Assembly: GCA_014381555.1 (NCBI GenBank)
Contig: JACNLO010000038.1
Coordinates: 1 to 35,075 of the forward strand
Reading direction: 5' to 3'
DNA length: 35,075 nt
Origin: Planctomycetota bacterium
GTDB lineage: Bacteria; Planctomycetota; Phycisphaerae; Phycisphaerales; SM1A02
Part shown: positions 17,579 through 24,818 of the stretch, in pieces
Position numbering within the stretch: the stretch's first letter is position 1
How the letters are laid out: each line of letters starts with the position of its first letter
Notes under the pieces: generated by a model
The model's input: only the letters and a program-made list of their open reading frames with translations
Database searches by the model: none
Told to the model about the DNA's origin: nothing
Position numbers and translations under genes: made by a program

Positions 17579-18880
17579 ATGAAAGTACACATGAAAATAA
17601 TAACTCGAGCACTTATTTGTTTCACCATCGGACTCAGCGCACTTGCGTATGCTGAAGATGTTCAACTTAATTTAAAAAATGGAGTTACCTGGAACGGTGA
17701 AATCGGGCAAACCATTTCCGTAACGTATAAAGACCGTGGAAAAGAAGTTGTCCATGAAGGCAAAATAACTCGAGCGACAAACAGTTATATCATCATCGAT
17801 GGATCATTTTTGTTCATAGATAATATTGTCTCTATCACTAGTGATGCAACCGAATCTGATTCCTCGGAAACAGAAAAGACATCAGATTCCAATAATGAAG
17901 TTCCACCTTCAGATGCTGATGAAAATCCTTTACTGAAAAAAACTGCTAAGGAGGGTGATTTGCCAAAAGGCGTATTTTGCCTACCGCTTCATGAAATGGT
18001 AGGGACGTATTTTCGAGACAACGAAATTACCCAACTGATTGAACACATCGAAGAGAATTACGGGCTTGGTCAGATAATTGTTTTAGAAATTCATTCAGGC
18101 GGAGGTGCCGTTCATATTTGGGACAAAATTCGGGAAGCTATTTTTGAGGCGAGGGACCGCCATCGCTTTATTGCGTGGATTGAGAGTGCTGGTTCAGGAG
18201 CTGCAGCAACTGCATTTCTCTGTGATGAAATTTATTATCGATCATATGGGTACGTAGGGGCAATCACCATGTACTCAGGCGATATTGAGAACGTAGCTCC
18301 AGATTGGCAAATGGATGGTTGGGTCAAGGAATTGGAAAGCGTTCTTGCAAAAACAAGCCACACTCCGATGATTGCTGGTTCAATGGTTCGAAGCAAGTAT
18401 AACTTTTCATACGATGTCGATCCCGAAACTGGCGAGTTCACTTATTACAACCATGAATTCGGTGATCATGTTCTCAGTAAAACCGGTAGGAATATGATGC
18501 TTTCTCCAGAAGAAGCGGTGCAGTGTGGCATGAGTGATGGCACTGCAGATGACGGCGAAGAACTTGCAAAATTTTTAGACTTAGAAGAATGGGTTGAAAT
18601 CGATTCTTATGGTAGAGACATTGCGAAGAAATGGACTAAAACTCTAAAAGAGTTTGAACTCTTGTTCCCAGAACTCATGGCACAGTTTGGAGGCAATGTC
18701 CAAGCAGATACTGAAAAGAAAGCACTCTCTGAGCGAATTGCAGCTGGCAAAAAATTGCTGCAATGGCATAAGAAAATTGGCGAAGATACTTGGCCAATGG
18801 TTGCTAATGGAGCAAGTGTTGAAGCCATTAAACGAGAAATTAAAAATCTAGAGTTTCAGAAGAAAATACTAGAAGACTAA
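17579..18880 (+). CDS. Exported ClpP/crotonase-fold (S49-like) protein
   Basis: 433 residues. Signal peptide about 1-25 (ending A-L-A-Y-A). A beta-rich N-terminal region (V-Q-L-N-L-K-N-G-V-T-W-N-G-E-I) precedes an acidic Ser/Glu/Asp linker (residues 90-120). The ClpP-like core has V-F-C-L-P-L near 131, L-E-I-H-S-G-G-G-A-V near 170 and I-E-S-A-G-S-G-A-A-A-T-A-F-L-C-D-E-I-Y-Y near 200, matching signal-peptide-peptidase-type arrangements in which a Ser in S-A-G-S-G-A would be the nucleophile. A charged helical C-terminus follows. Protease activity is inferred. The gene is convergent with the FHA gene, with a gap of 3 bases. Confidence 0.7.
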   Translation: MKVHMKIITRALICFTIGLSALAYAEDVQLNLKNGVTWNGEIGQTISVTYKDRGKEVVHEGKITRATNSYIIIDGSFLFIDNIVSITSDATESDSSETEKTSDSNNEVPPSDADENPLLKKTAKEGDLPKGVFCLPLHEMVGTYFRDNEITQLIEHIEENYGLGQIIVLEIHSGGGAVHIWDKIREAIFEARDRHRFIAWIESAGSGAAATAFLCDEIYYRSYGYVGAITMYSGDIENVAPDWQMDGWVKELESVLAKTSHTPMIAGSMVRSKYNFSYDVDPETGEFTYYNHEFGDHVLSKTGRNMMLSPEEAVQCGMSDGTADDGEELAKFLDLEEWVEIDSYGRDIAKKWTKTLKEFELLFPELMAQFGGNVQADTEKKALSERIAAGKKLLQWHKKIGEDTWPMVANGASVEAIKREIKNLEFQKKILED

Positions 18881-18883
18881 GGG

Positions 18884-19189
18884 TTAAATACCTGAATCGT
18901 AAAAACGTAATAACGCAGGACCCACTACAACTTCAAGTCCATCTTCAAGTCGAATTGAATCGATTTTATTATCTTCTACGAAGGTTCCACCTGTTGAACC
19001 ACAATCTGTCAAAATAAGCCCACCATTTCCATTCTGCTCGATTGTGCAGTGTTCGCGAGAAACAACTGGCGACTTAATACGAATGTCACACTCTTCATCT
19101 CGTCCGATGATTACTTCTTCAAGGTCACCTAAGGCGAACTTTCGAAGCACAACCCCGTTAGCACGAGAGCATATATGTAATTCCATCAT
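18884..19189 (-). CDS. FHA-domain protein
   Basis: 101 residues, essentially a single forkhead-associated domain. It shows I-I-G-R-D-E-E-C-D-I-R-I, V-S-R-E-H-C-T-I, then D-C-G-S-T-G-G-T-F-V and L-E-D-G-L-E-V-V-V-G-P. FHA domains bind phosphothreonine peptides. Two adjacent ATG codons begin the frame, and either could be used. No kinase or phosphatase gene is in the window, so its partner is unknown. It is divergent from waaA across about 170 bp in which I see no other gene. Confidence 0.9.
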   Translation of the reverse strand: MMELHICSRANGVVLRKFALGDLEEVIIGRDEECDIRIKSPVVSREHCTIEQNGNGGLILTDCGSTGGTFVEDNKIDSIRLEDGLEVVVGPALLRFYDSGI

Positions 19190-19359
19190 TGTTTTAAGGG
19201 TACTTTTTTGGCGGGGATAGAGGGTGGGATAAAAGGTAGCATCTCTAGTGTTACACGTAATTCGTTGTTAGACCAGTAGAAGATTCGAAAAAAACCAAAG
19301 AATGTTCCTCATTTATCGGAACGAAGTGCATTTTTACCTCTTCAAGATACACTACGTCT

Positions 19360-20586
19360 GTGTTTGTACTTATCGATATCGCATATTTTATCGCATTACC
19401 ATTTTTACTCGTCTTTGCGCTCATTTCCCGCTTGAAGGGGCATCCACGGCGACAGGACCTTGCAGCTCGGCTAGGAATTGGTGAATCTCTACCTCCTTCG
19501 AGGAATAGAATTTTACTCCACGCTGTTTCAGTTGGAGAAGTCAACGCAATCCGCTCCTTAGTGCAAGACCTGCAAAATAGCGGTTATGAGGTTGTTGTAT
19601 GCGTTACGACTGATACTGGATTAGCACGGGCTGATGAATTATTCTCGGAATCGTGCCATGTCACACGTTTCCCGTTTGACTTTAGTTTTTCAATGAAACG
19701 TTTCTTGCAAAGAATTAAACCAAATCTAGTCGCGCTCGTTGAACTCGAAGTTTGGCCCAACCTCATTAGAACTTGTCATGGAAATTCTATCCCTATTCTT
19801 GTCATCAATGGAAGACTTTCACTCCGTAGTTTTAAACGGTACAAACTTGTAAAAGTATTATTACAAAGCACATTCAAAAAACTCTCTGCTATCGGGATGC
19901 AAAGCGAAGTGTACGCTAGCAGAGTAAAACAACTTGGTGCAACACGTGTATCCATCGAGGGAACAATGAAATGGGATAACGCAATTATTGCGGATTCAGT
20001 TGAAGGGTCTGCAGAACTCGCAGAAAGTCTTGGCATTGATTTGACCAAGGCGCTCATTGTTGGTGGATCAACGACCCCATTTGAGCACGAGCTATTAAAG
20101 TCCGCCACACCCTCAGGTGCACAGTTACTTTGCGCTCCACGTAGACCTGAATGGTTTGATGATGCAGAAAAAACACTTTCACCATGTAACCGCCGAACGA
20201 GTAGTTCTCGTAAAGACACGGAATATTTTTTACTTGACACTTTTGGCGAACTTGACAAAGCATACTCACTTGCAGATATTGTCGTAATCGGAAGAAGTTT
20301 TTCTCCATTGCATGGATCAGATCCAACTGCTTCCATTGCGCTAGGTAAGCCAACCATCATAGGTCCCAATGTAAGCGACTTCCAAGACATGGTGCAACTC
20401 CTCGTCAAGGGCAAAGGAATTATTCAATGTTCAAAGGAGGAACTCGCCTCGCAAATTTCATCGTTGCTTGAAGACAAAGAATCACGCAATTCCATAACAA
20501 ATGCAGGTAGAAAAGTTATTTCTTCTCTACAAGGCGCAACTAAAAGATACGAAGACCTCATTGCGGAATATATGCCAAGTGCATGA
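19360..20586 (+). CDS. waaA: 3-deoxy-D-manno-octulosonic acid (Kdo) transferase
   Basis: 408 residues beginning with a GTG codon; no better ATG lies upstream of the hydrophobic N-terminal anchor (I-A-Y-F-I-A-L-P-F-L-L-V-F-A-L-I). The GT-B glycosyltransferase carries H-A-V-S-V-G-E-V, V-E-L-E-V-W-P-N-L, G-R-L-S, G-S-T-T-P-F-E-H-E, A-P-R-R-P-E-W-F and the late S-F-S-P-L-H-G-S-D-P motif of the KdtA family. It transfers Kdo from CMP-Kdo to lipid A precursors at the cytoplasmic face of the inner membrane. Its presence supports an LPS-type outer membrane. First gene of a three-gene operon; thiL overlaps its end. Confidence 0.95.
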   Translation: MFVLIDIAYFIALPFLLVFALISRLKGHPRRQDLAARLGIGESLPPSRNRILLHAVSVGEVNAIRSLVQDLQNSGYEVVVCVTTDTGLARADELFSESCHVTRFPFDFSFSMKRFLQRIKPNLVALVELEVWPNLIRTCHGNSIPILVINGRLSLRSFKRYKLVKVLLQSTFKKLSAIGMQSEVYASRVKQLGATRVSIEGTMKWDNAIIADSVEGSAELAESLGIDLTKALIVGGSTTPFEHELLKSATPSGAQLLCAPRRPEWFDDAEKTLSPCNRRTSSSRKDTEYFLLDTFGELDKAYSLADIVVIGRSFSPLHGSDPTASIALGKPTIIGPNVSDFQDMVQLLVKGKGIIQCSKEELASQISSLLEDKESRNSITNAGRKVISSLQGATKRYEDLIAEYMPSA

Positions 20587-21424
20587 ACTTGAAATACTAA
20601 AATCTATTTACGCTGCAAAATCTACTCACTCACAAGTAACCATTGCTCCTGGAGATGACATGGGCGAAGTGCGCGTTGGAAACCAGCGTGTGCTTTGCTC
20701 CGTTGATCAACTTGTCATCGGCCGTCATGTCACCCCCCGAACTAACCCCAGTTTGATTGGTCGCAAGGCAATTGCACGCTGTTTTAGTGACATCGCAGCA
20801 ATGTGCGCGGTACCTGTTGGTTCTTTATTCACGGCGTGCGTGCCAACAACAACTGATAACGCTTGGTGCCAAGCGGTTTTTGCTGGGGCAAATGAAGTTG
20901 CCCAGAAGTGGGGGGGACCTATTTTTGGTGGTGATATTGCATCAAGCGAAGGACCTGCAATTTTTACAGTAACTGCAATCGCAACCCCAGGAAGTAGAAC
21001 CATTAAACGTACTGGTGCAGAAGATGGCGATTATATTTGCGTTACCGGAGAACTTGGAAATTCCATTGCAGGTCACCATATTTCGTTTACGCCACGCATT
21101 GCAGAAGCCCAAGAACTACTCAAAGTTCTTGGCGACAACCTGCATTCGATGATTGACATTAGTGATGGTCTTGGTCAAGACGCTTCGCATTTAGCGACCC
21201 AAGAGTTACAACTAGTCATCGATACAACTTTGCTTCCGCTTCGTAAAGGAGCAACCGTAGACAATGCAATTTCAGACGGCGAGGACTACGAATTGTTATT
21301 TACCAGTTCAACTAAGCCACCAGAGGAATTAGCAACTGTGATTGGCAGGGTAGAATCCGGAACAAATAAAGTAATCACTCTCGATGGAAGCATCATTGCA
21401 AATTGTGGCTGGAACCATCAATGA
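20579..21424 (+). CDS. thiL: Thiamine-monophosphate kinase
   Basis: 281 residues from the proposed GTG at 20579. The frame stays open to an ATG at 20501, but that would overlap waaA by 86 bases, and the added residues do not resemble ThiL. From the GTG the protein reads H-E-L-E-I-L-K-S-I-Y-A, the expected family start. Landmarks are P-G-D-D-M-G (24-29), S-D-I-A-A-M, F-G-G-D-I-A-S, V-T-G-E-L-G and D-I-S-D-G-L-G-Q-D, with the late D-G-E-D-Y-E-L-L-F motif. It phosphorylates thiamine monophosphate to thiamine diphosphate using ATP. The stop overlaps tsaE as ATGA. Confidence 0.94.
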   Translation: MHELEILKSIYAAKSTHSQVTIAPGDDMGEVRVGNQRVLCSVDQLVIGRHVTPRTNPSLIGRKAIARCFSDIAAMCAVPVGSLFTACVPTTTDNAWCQAVFAGANEVAQKWGGPIFGGDIASSEGPAIFTVTAIATPGSRTIKRTGAEDGDYICVTGELGNSIAGHHISFTPRIAEAQELLKVLGDNLHSMIDISDGLGQDASHLATQELQLVIDTTLLPLRKGATVDNAISDGEDYELLFTSSTKPPEELATVIGRVESGTNKVITLDGSIIANCGWNHQ

Positions 21425-21840
21425 CTACAACCAACAGTGAACAAGAAACGATTGACTTTGCAAAACAATTTGCACTTTCAACACAAACGCCGACAATCAT
21501 TCTCTTGGAGGGAGAATTAGGTGCAGGAAAAACTTGTTTTGTTCGAGGACTTTGCGAAGGTCTAGGTGGCGATCCCAGACAAGTAAGTAGCCCAACTTTT
21601 GCAATCATTCAAGAGTACACCATTGAAAAAGGCAAGCGGCTCATACACATTGACGCGTACAGACTCTCTGGCGAGGAGGAACTTGAATCCATTGGATGGG
21701 AGGAGTTGCTTCAGGATAACGACGCAATAATCGCTATTGAATGGGCATCGCGAATCAAAAACGCAACTCCTACTACTGCCATCACCATCGATATTGCCCA
21801 TCTTGACATTTCTTCTAGAGAATTAACAATCAGTCATTAA
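21421..21840 (+). CDS. tsaE: tRNA threonylcarbamoyladenosine biosynthesis protein TsaE
   Basis: 139 residues from the ATG at 21421, which overlaps the thiL stop (ATGA). P-loop G-E-L-G-A-G-K-T (31-38), then S-S-P-T-F-A-I-I-Q-E-Y, the H-I-D-A-Y-R-L motif and I-E-W-A-S-R, all standard for TsaE. It is the ATPase of the TsaBDE complex that makes t6A37 in ANN-decoding tRNAs. tsaB and tsaD are not in the window. Confidence 0.96.
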   Translation: MTTTNSEQETIDFAKQFALSTQTPTIILLEGELGAGKTCFVRGLCEGLGGDPRQVSSPTFAIIQEYTIEKGKRLIHIDAYRLSGEEELESIGWEELLQDNDAIIAIEWASRIKNATPTTAITIDIAHLDISSRELTISH

Positions 21841-21845
21841 TTACT

Positions 21846-21873
21846 TTGAATTCGAGGTTATTCATGCTATATT
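21846..21873 (+). promoter_or_regulatory. Candidate sigma-70-type promoter
   Basis: TTGAAT (21846-21851) and TATATT (21868-21873) are separated by 16 bp, about 40 bp before the start at 21914 and just after the tsaE stop. This is a visual match only. Confidence 0.35.
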
Positions 21874-21913
21874 TTTGTTCACACTCAAAACCCCTTTAGA
21901 GAGAGAATTAGAA

Positions 21914-23062
21914 ATGAAATCAACAATAACTTTAACAGCTATAGCAGTACTTACTTCAGTCGTGTCAGCCCAACCAATTATGGACGGATATGTTGATGTT
22001 GTGGAATACGGCGATGTATGTGTTTATCAAAACAATGGAACTAATTTTGGTGACAGTTTATCTGGTGACATTGCATACGCTGATGGTTCTGAACTTGACA
22101 GCGCTAACGCCGTTATTTCTGGTGACCACTTATATATTCATTTGGCTGGCAATCTTCAATCCAACTACAACAAACTTCAACTCTTTATAGATGCTCGTGA
22201 TGGCGGACAAAACACAATTTTAGGGACGAATCCGGACGTAAGTTACGGTGCTCTACAACGCATGGGCGACGATGGAAGTGGTAACGGTCTTTCATTTGAT
22301 GAGGGTATCACGCCTGACTTTTACCTTGACGTCACCTGCGGTGATAATGGGTTTGGAACAGGCATCTACTCGTACGTTAATTACGCTGAACTTCGAACGA
22401 AAGGTAATGGTTTTGGAGCATATGCTGGCAGCGGTGGCTCCTACTGGTACCAAGATGAGTTTGGCGATTGGCTTCCGTACATCTATCCATCGACTGGCGA
22501 TTACGGTATTGAAGTTGCAATAAATAACTCCAACTGGGGCGGGGTTGTTTCCGGCGCTGGCGAAGATTGCGGTGCACCAGAAAATGCTGTTGTTCTAACA
22601 GGAATCGAAATTAAAATTCCACTTGCGCTGATTGACTGGGATGCAGAAGGACTTCCATTTGACAACGTACAAATCTGTGCATTCATAACTTCAGGCGACC
22701 ACAGTTACGTGTCCAACCAAGTCCTTGGCGGACTTGGCGGCATGGACAATCTAGGTGAAGTTCGAGATGTTAATTTCTCAACTATTGATGGACCTCAATA
22801 CTTCGCAGTTGGCGATGCTGGCGAAAGCTGCGTTGCACTTCCAACTGGCGCTTGCTGTTTTGCAAACGGCGAATGCTGGGAAGATCTTACTGATGATAAT
22901 TGTTTCGCAAGCCGCGGCGCTTGGGGTGGCGAAGGTTCAGCATGTGCTGATTGTGATCTTGGTGGTGGCAACGATTGCCCATCCGATGTTAATGGTGACG
23001 GCATTGTGAACGTTGCAGACATCCTGGAACTCATCGGCGCATGGGGAACTGTCTGCCCGTAA
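21914..23062 (+). CDS. Secreted beta-sandwich protein with Cys-rich module and C-terminal GC-type dockerin
   Basis: 382 residues from the ATG at 21914, which opens a clear signal peptide (M-K-S-T-I-T-L-T-A-I-A-V ... V-V-S-A-Q); the frame extends 13 codons upstream. About 300 residues are rich in Gly, Asp, Tyr and aromatic strands (for example G-D-H-L-Y-I-H-L-A-G-N-L). They match a family I know from planctomycete and other surface proteins with a C-terminal sorting domain, probably a DOMON/CBM9-like sandwich. A G-A-C-C-F ... C-W-E ... C Cys-rich module comes next, then one dockerin loop D-V-N-G-D-G-I-V-N-V-A-D ending W-G-T-V-C-P. It is likely secreted and surface-attached; the ligand is unknown. 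Confidence 0.82.
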   Translation: MKSTITLTAIAVLTSVVSAQPIMDGYVDVVEYGDVCVYQNNGTNFGDSLSGDIAYADGSELDSANAVISGDHLYIHLAGNLQSNYNKLQLFIDARDGGQNTILGTNPDVSYGALQRMGDDGSGNGLSFDEGITPDFYLDVTCGDNGFGTGIYSYVNYAELRTKGNGFGAYAGSGGSYWYQDEFGDWLPYIYPSTGDYGIEVAINNSNWGGVVSGAGEDCGAPENAVVLTGIEIKIPLALIDWDAEGLPFDNVQICAFITSGDHSYVSNQVLGGLGGMDNLGEVRDVNFSTIDGPQYFAVGDAGESCVALPTGACCFANGECWEDLTDDNCFASRGAWGGEGSACADCDLGGGNDCPSDVNGDGIVNVADILELIGAWGTVCP

Positions 23063-23081
23063 ACGACCGGCGGTCAATTAA

Positions 23082-23522
23082 TTATTCGTCTTCTGGCGAC
23101 AGAGCGTAAATCACGACTCGGTGTCCGACGGGCTCCCAGCCGTGTTCTTTGCAAATCGCATCGCGCCAACCAACGAGTTCGCCTGACGAGAACTCTATTC
23201 GTTTACCGGTGCGCATACAAACAATTGCGTCGATTGGTTTACGTCCGTAGATCAATTGATAATGTGATTGCTTGCCGTCAATCATCACTTCTTGGATAAT
23301 GCCGGCTTCGCGAAGCAGCTTTACCGTGCGATATAGAGTTGCCTTTGAAACGTTGTACCCACCAAGGCGCATACTATCCATCAAAGTTTCGGCTTCAAAC
23401 AAACCATCTTCTTCGATGATTGCATTTAAGATGTCCGCTCTTTCTGGGGTGTACTTTAAATCTTGCGATTTCAAGTACCTCCGAAAAACAGAACAAAGTG
23501 GTGCCATAACATCTTGACTCAT
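23082..23522 (-). CDS. Fur-family transcriptional regulator lacking typical metal ligands
   Basis: 146 residues, the normal Fur size. The winged-helix half is well conserved (Y-T-P-E-R-A-D-I-L, F-E-A-E-T-L, V-S-K-A-T-L-Y-R-T-V-K-L-L). In the dimerisation half, the H-H-x-H segment of classical Fur is replaced by R-K-P-I-D-A-I, the first C-x-x-C is reduced to C102-M-R-T, and the C-terminal Cys pair is absent (ends L-S-P-E-D-E). G-H-R-V and I-E-F remain. So it is a Fur-fold DNA-binding protein that may sense metal poorly, or sense something else. It is divergent from the queuosine-mannosyltransferase-like gene with a 23-bp gap, so it could control both itself and that gene. Confidence 0.88.
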   Translation of the reverse strand: MSQDVMAPLCSVFRRYLKSQDLKYTPERADILNAIIEEDGLFEAETLMDSMRLGGYNVSKATLYRTVKLLREAGIIQEVMIDGKQSHYQLIYGRKPIDAIVCMRTGKRIEFSSGELVGWRDAICKEHGWEPVGHRVVIYALSPEDE

Positions 23523-23545
23523 AAAAAGTATCTTACCATGTATAG

Positions 23546-24625
23546 ATGGCGTCTATCCTTGCATTTGAATCGTTTGACGGTGGTTCACATAAACAGTTTC
23601 GTGAAACAATCACAAAGCACTCTTCGCACGAATGGTCGTGGGTAACTAGACCGCCTCGATCGTGGAAGTGGCGTATGGCAGTTAGTGCTTTGGAGATGGT
23701 GGATGAAGTAAAACAACAGGGGATTACCAAGCCAGACGCCATTTTTTGCACGTCGCTTACAGATGCCGCAGCGATTCGGGCGGCGTTACCAAGGGGCTGG
23801 CGAGATTTTCCTATTGTTCTTTACATGCATGAAAACCAGGTTGCGTATCCAACAAATGATGCTCGCGATGCTTCCTTTGCGTTTACAAATTTGCACAGCG
23901 TGTTAACTGCGGACCTCACTATCTTCAACAGCAAGTGGAACCTAGACTCGTTCATTTCTGGGATTGAAGCATTGCTAGAAAAGTCATGGGATACAACATT
24001 GAAAGACATAGGCAACCGCATTCGCGAAAACTCAACGGTAGCTTGGGTGCCTGTTGAACTTCCACCTGATGAATTGGCAAATTCGAGAGTTTTACATAAC
24101 TCTGATAACGAAGGACGTACATTTGGCTCAGAGCCAACACGAATCGTCTGGCCACATCGCTGGGAACACGACAAAGGGCCGGAAGAATTGCTTGCACTCG
24201 CAAGAAAACATTCGCATGATTTAAACCTCCGCTGGATAATCCTCGGGGAACAATACAAACAAGTACCAAGTGCCATATTGCAATTTAAATCCGAATTCAC
24301 TGATCGGATAGATCACATGGGGTTTGCCAAGTCGAAAGGGGAGTACTGGCAGTGGCTTTCTAAGGCCGATTGGGTGCTTTCCACAGCTAATCACGAATTT
24401 TTCGGTATTGCAGTCATCGAAGCACTTTTTGCAGGTTGCCTGCCGTGGCTCCCCGATAAACTAAGTTACCGCGAACTTTTGCCAGCTTGTGCAAGGGGAC
24501 TGTCCCCAGGTCTGCCCAAAGGTCTGCCAAAGAAGCTGACATCAGAAATAAATGCCCATCTTCGTATGGCACAGGCACCCCAAGCCAGCAAACGGATCGA
24601 TTCACTCATTTCTAGCGTTTTGTAA
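23546..24625 (+). CDS. tRNA-queuosine alpha-mannosyltransferase-like glycosyltransferase (DUF3524/GTDC1 family)
   Basis: 359 residues, GT-B fold. The N-terminus F-E-S-F-D-G-G-S-H-K-Q-F, then W-K-W-R-M, L-Y-M-H-E-N-Q-V-A-Y-P, V-F-like F-N-S-K-W-N-L-D-S-F, W-P-H-R-W-E-H-D-K-G-P-E and H-E-F-F-G-I-A-V-I-E-A are the fingerprints of the GTDC1/DUF3524 family. The human member (QTMAN) adds mannose to queuosine-34 of tRNA-Asp. I infer a similar tRNA modification here; queuosine synthesis genes are not in the window. The C-terminal ~50 residues, starting at R-G-L-S-P-G-L-P-K-G-L-P-K-K-L, are less conserved. Confidence 0.88.
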   Translation: MASILAFESFDGGSHKQFRETITKHSSHEWSWVTRPPRSWKWRMAVSALEMVDEVKQQGITKPDAIFCTSLTDAAAIRAALPRGWRDFPIVLYMHENQVAYPTNDARDASFAFTNLHSVLTADLTIFNSKWNLDSFISGIEALLEKSWDTTLKDIGNRIRENSTVAWVPVELPPDELANSRVLHNSDNEGRTFGSEPTRIVWPHRWEHDKGPEELLALARKHSHDLNLRWIILGEQYKQVPSAILQFKSEFTDRIDHMGFAKSKGEYWQWLSKADWVLSTANHEFFGIAVIEALFAGCLPWLPDKLSYRELLPACARGLSPGLPKGLPKKLTSEINAHLRMAQAPQASKRIDSLISSVL

Positions 24626-24818
24626 CCGGTTGCCGCTAAAGGGCTACTTTTAATTAGGTACGCATGTGTAACAATTGCCAAAAACGCCATTTCGCTCTCC
24701 CTTTCCATTATTTTGATGAATCTGTACCGCCTTTTTTAACGAATAAACTTCTATTACAACCCTTATTTGGCTATATTGAGTGATTGAATAATCCTTTATC
24801 AACTGCTTGGAGACAGAA

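Noticed and set aside
19776-20414. 212-codon minus-strand frame opposite waaA
   Set aside because: The plus strand encodes an unmistakable Kdo transferase; the antisense product has no recognisable motifs.
20501-20578. Upstream ATG for thiL inside waaA
   Set aside because: It would overlap waaA by 86 bases and the added residues do not resemble ThiL; the GTG at 20579 gives the family N-terminus.
24085-24101. Fourth copy of the AGAGTTTTACATAAC motif
   Set aside because: It lies inside the glycosyltransferase coding sequence, encoding ordinary residues with no gene start after it, so I treat it as coincidental.
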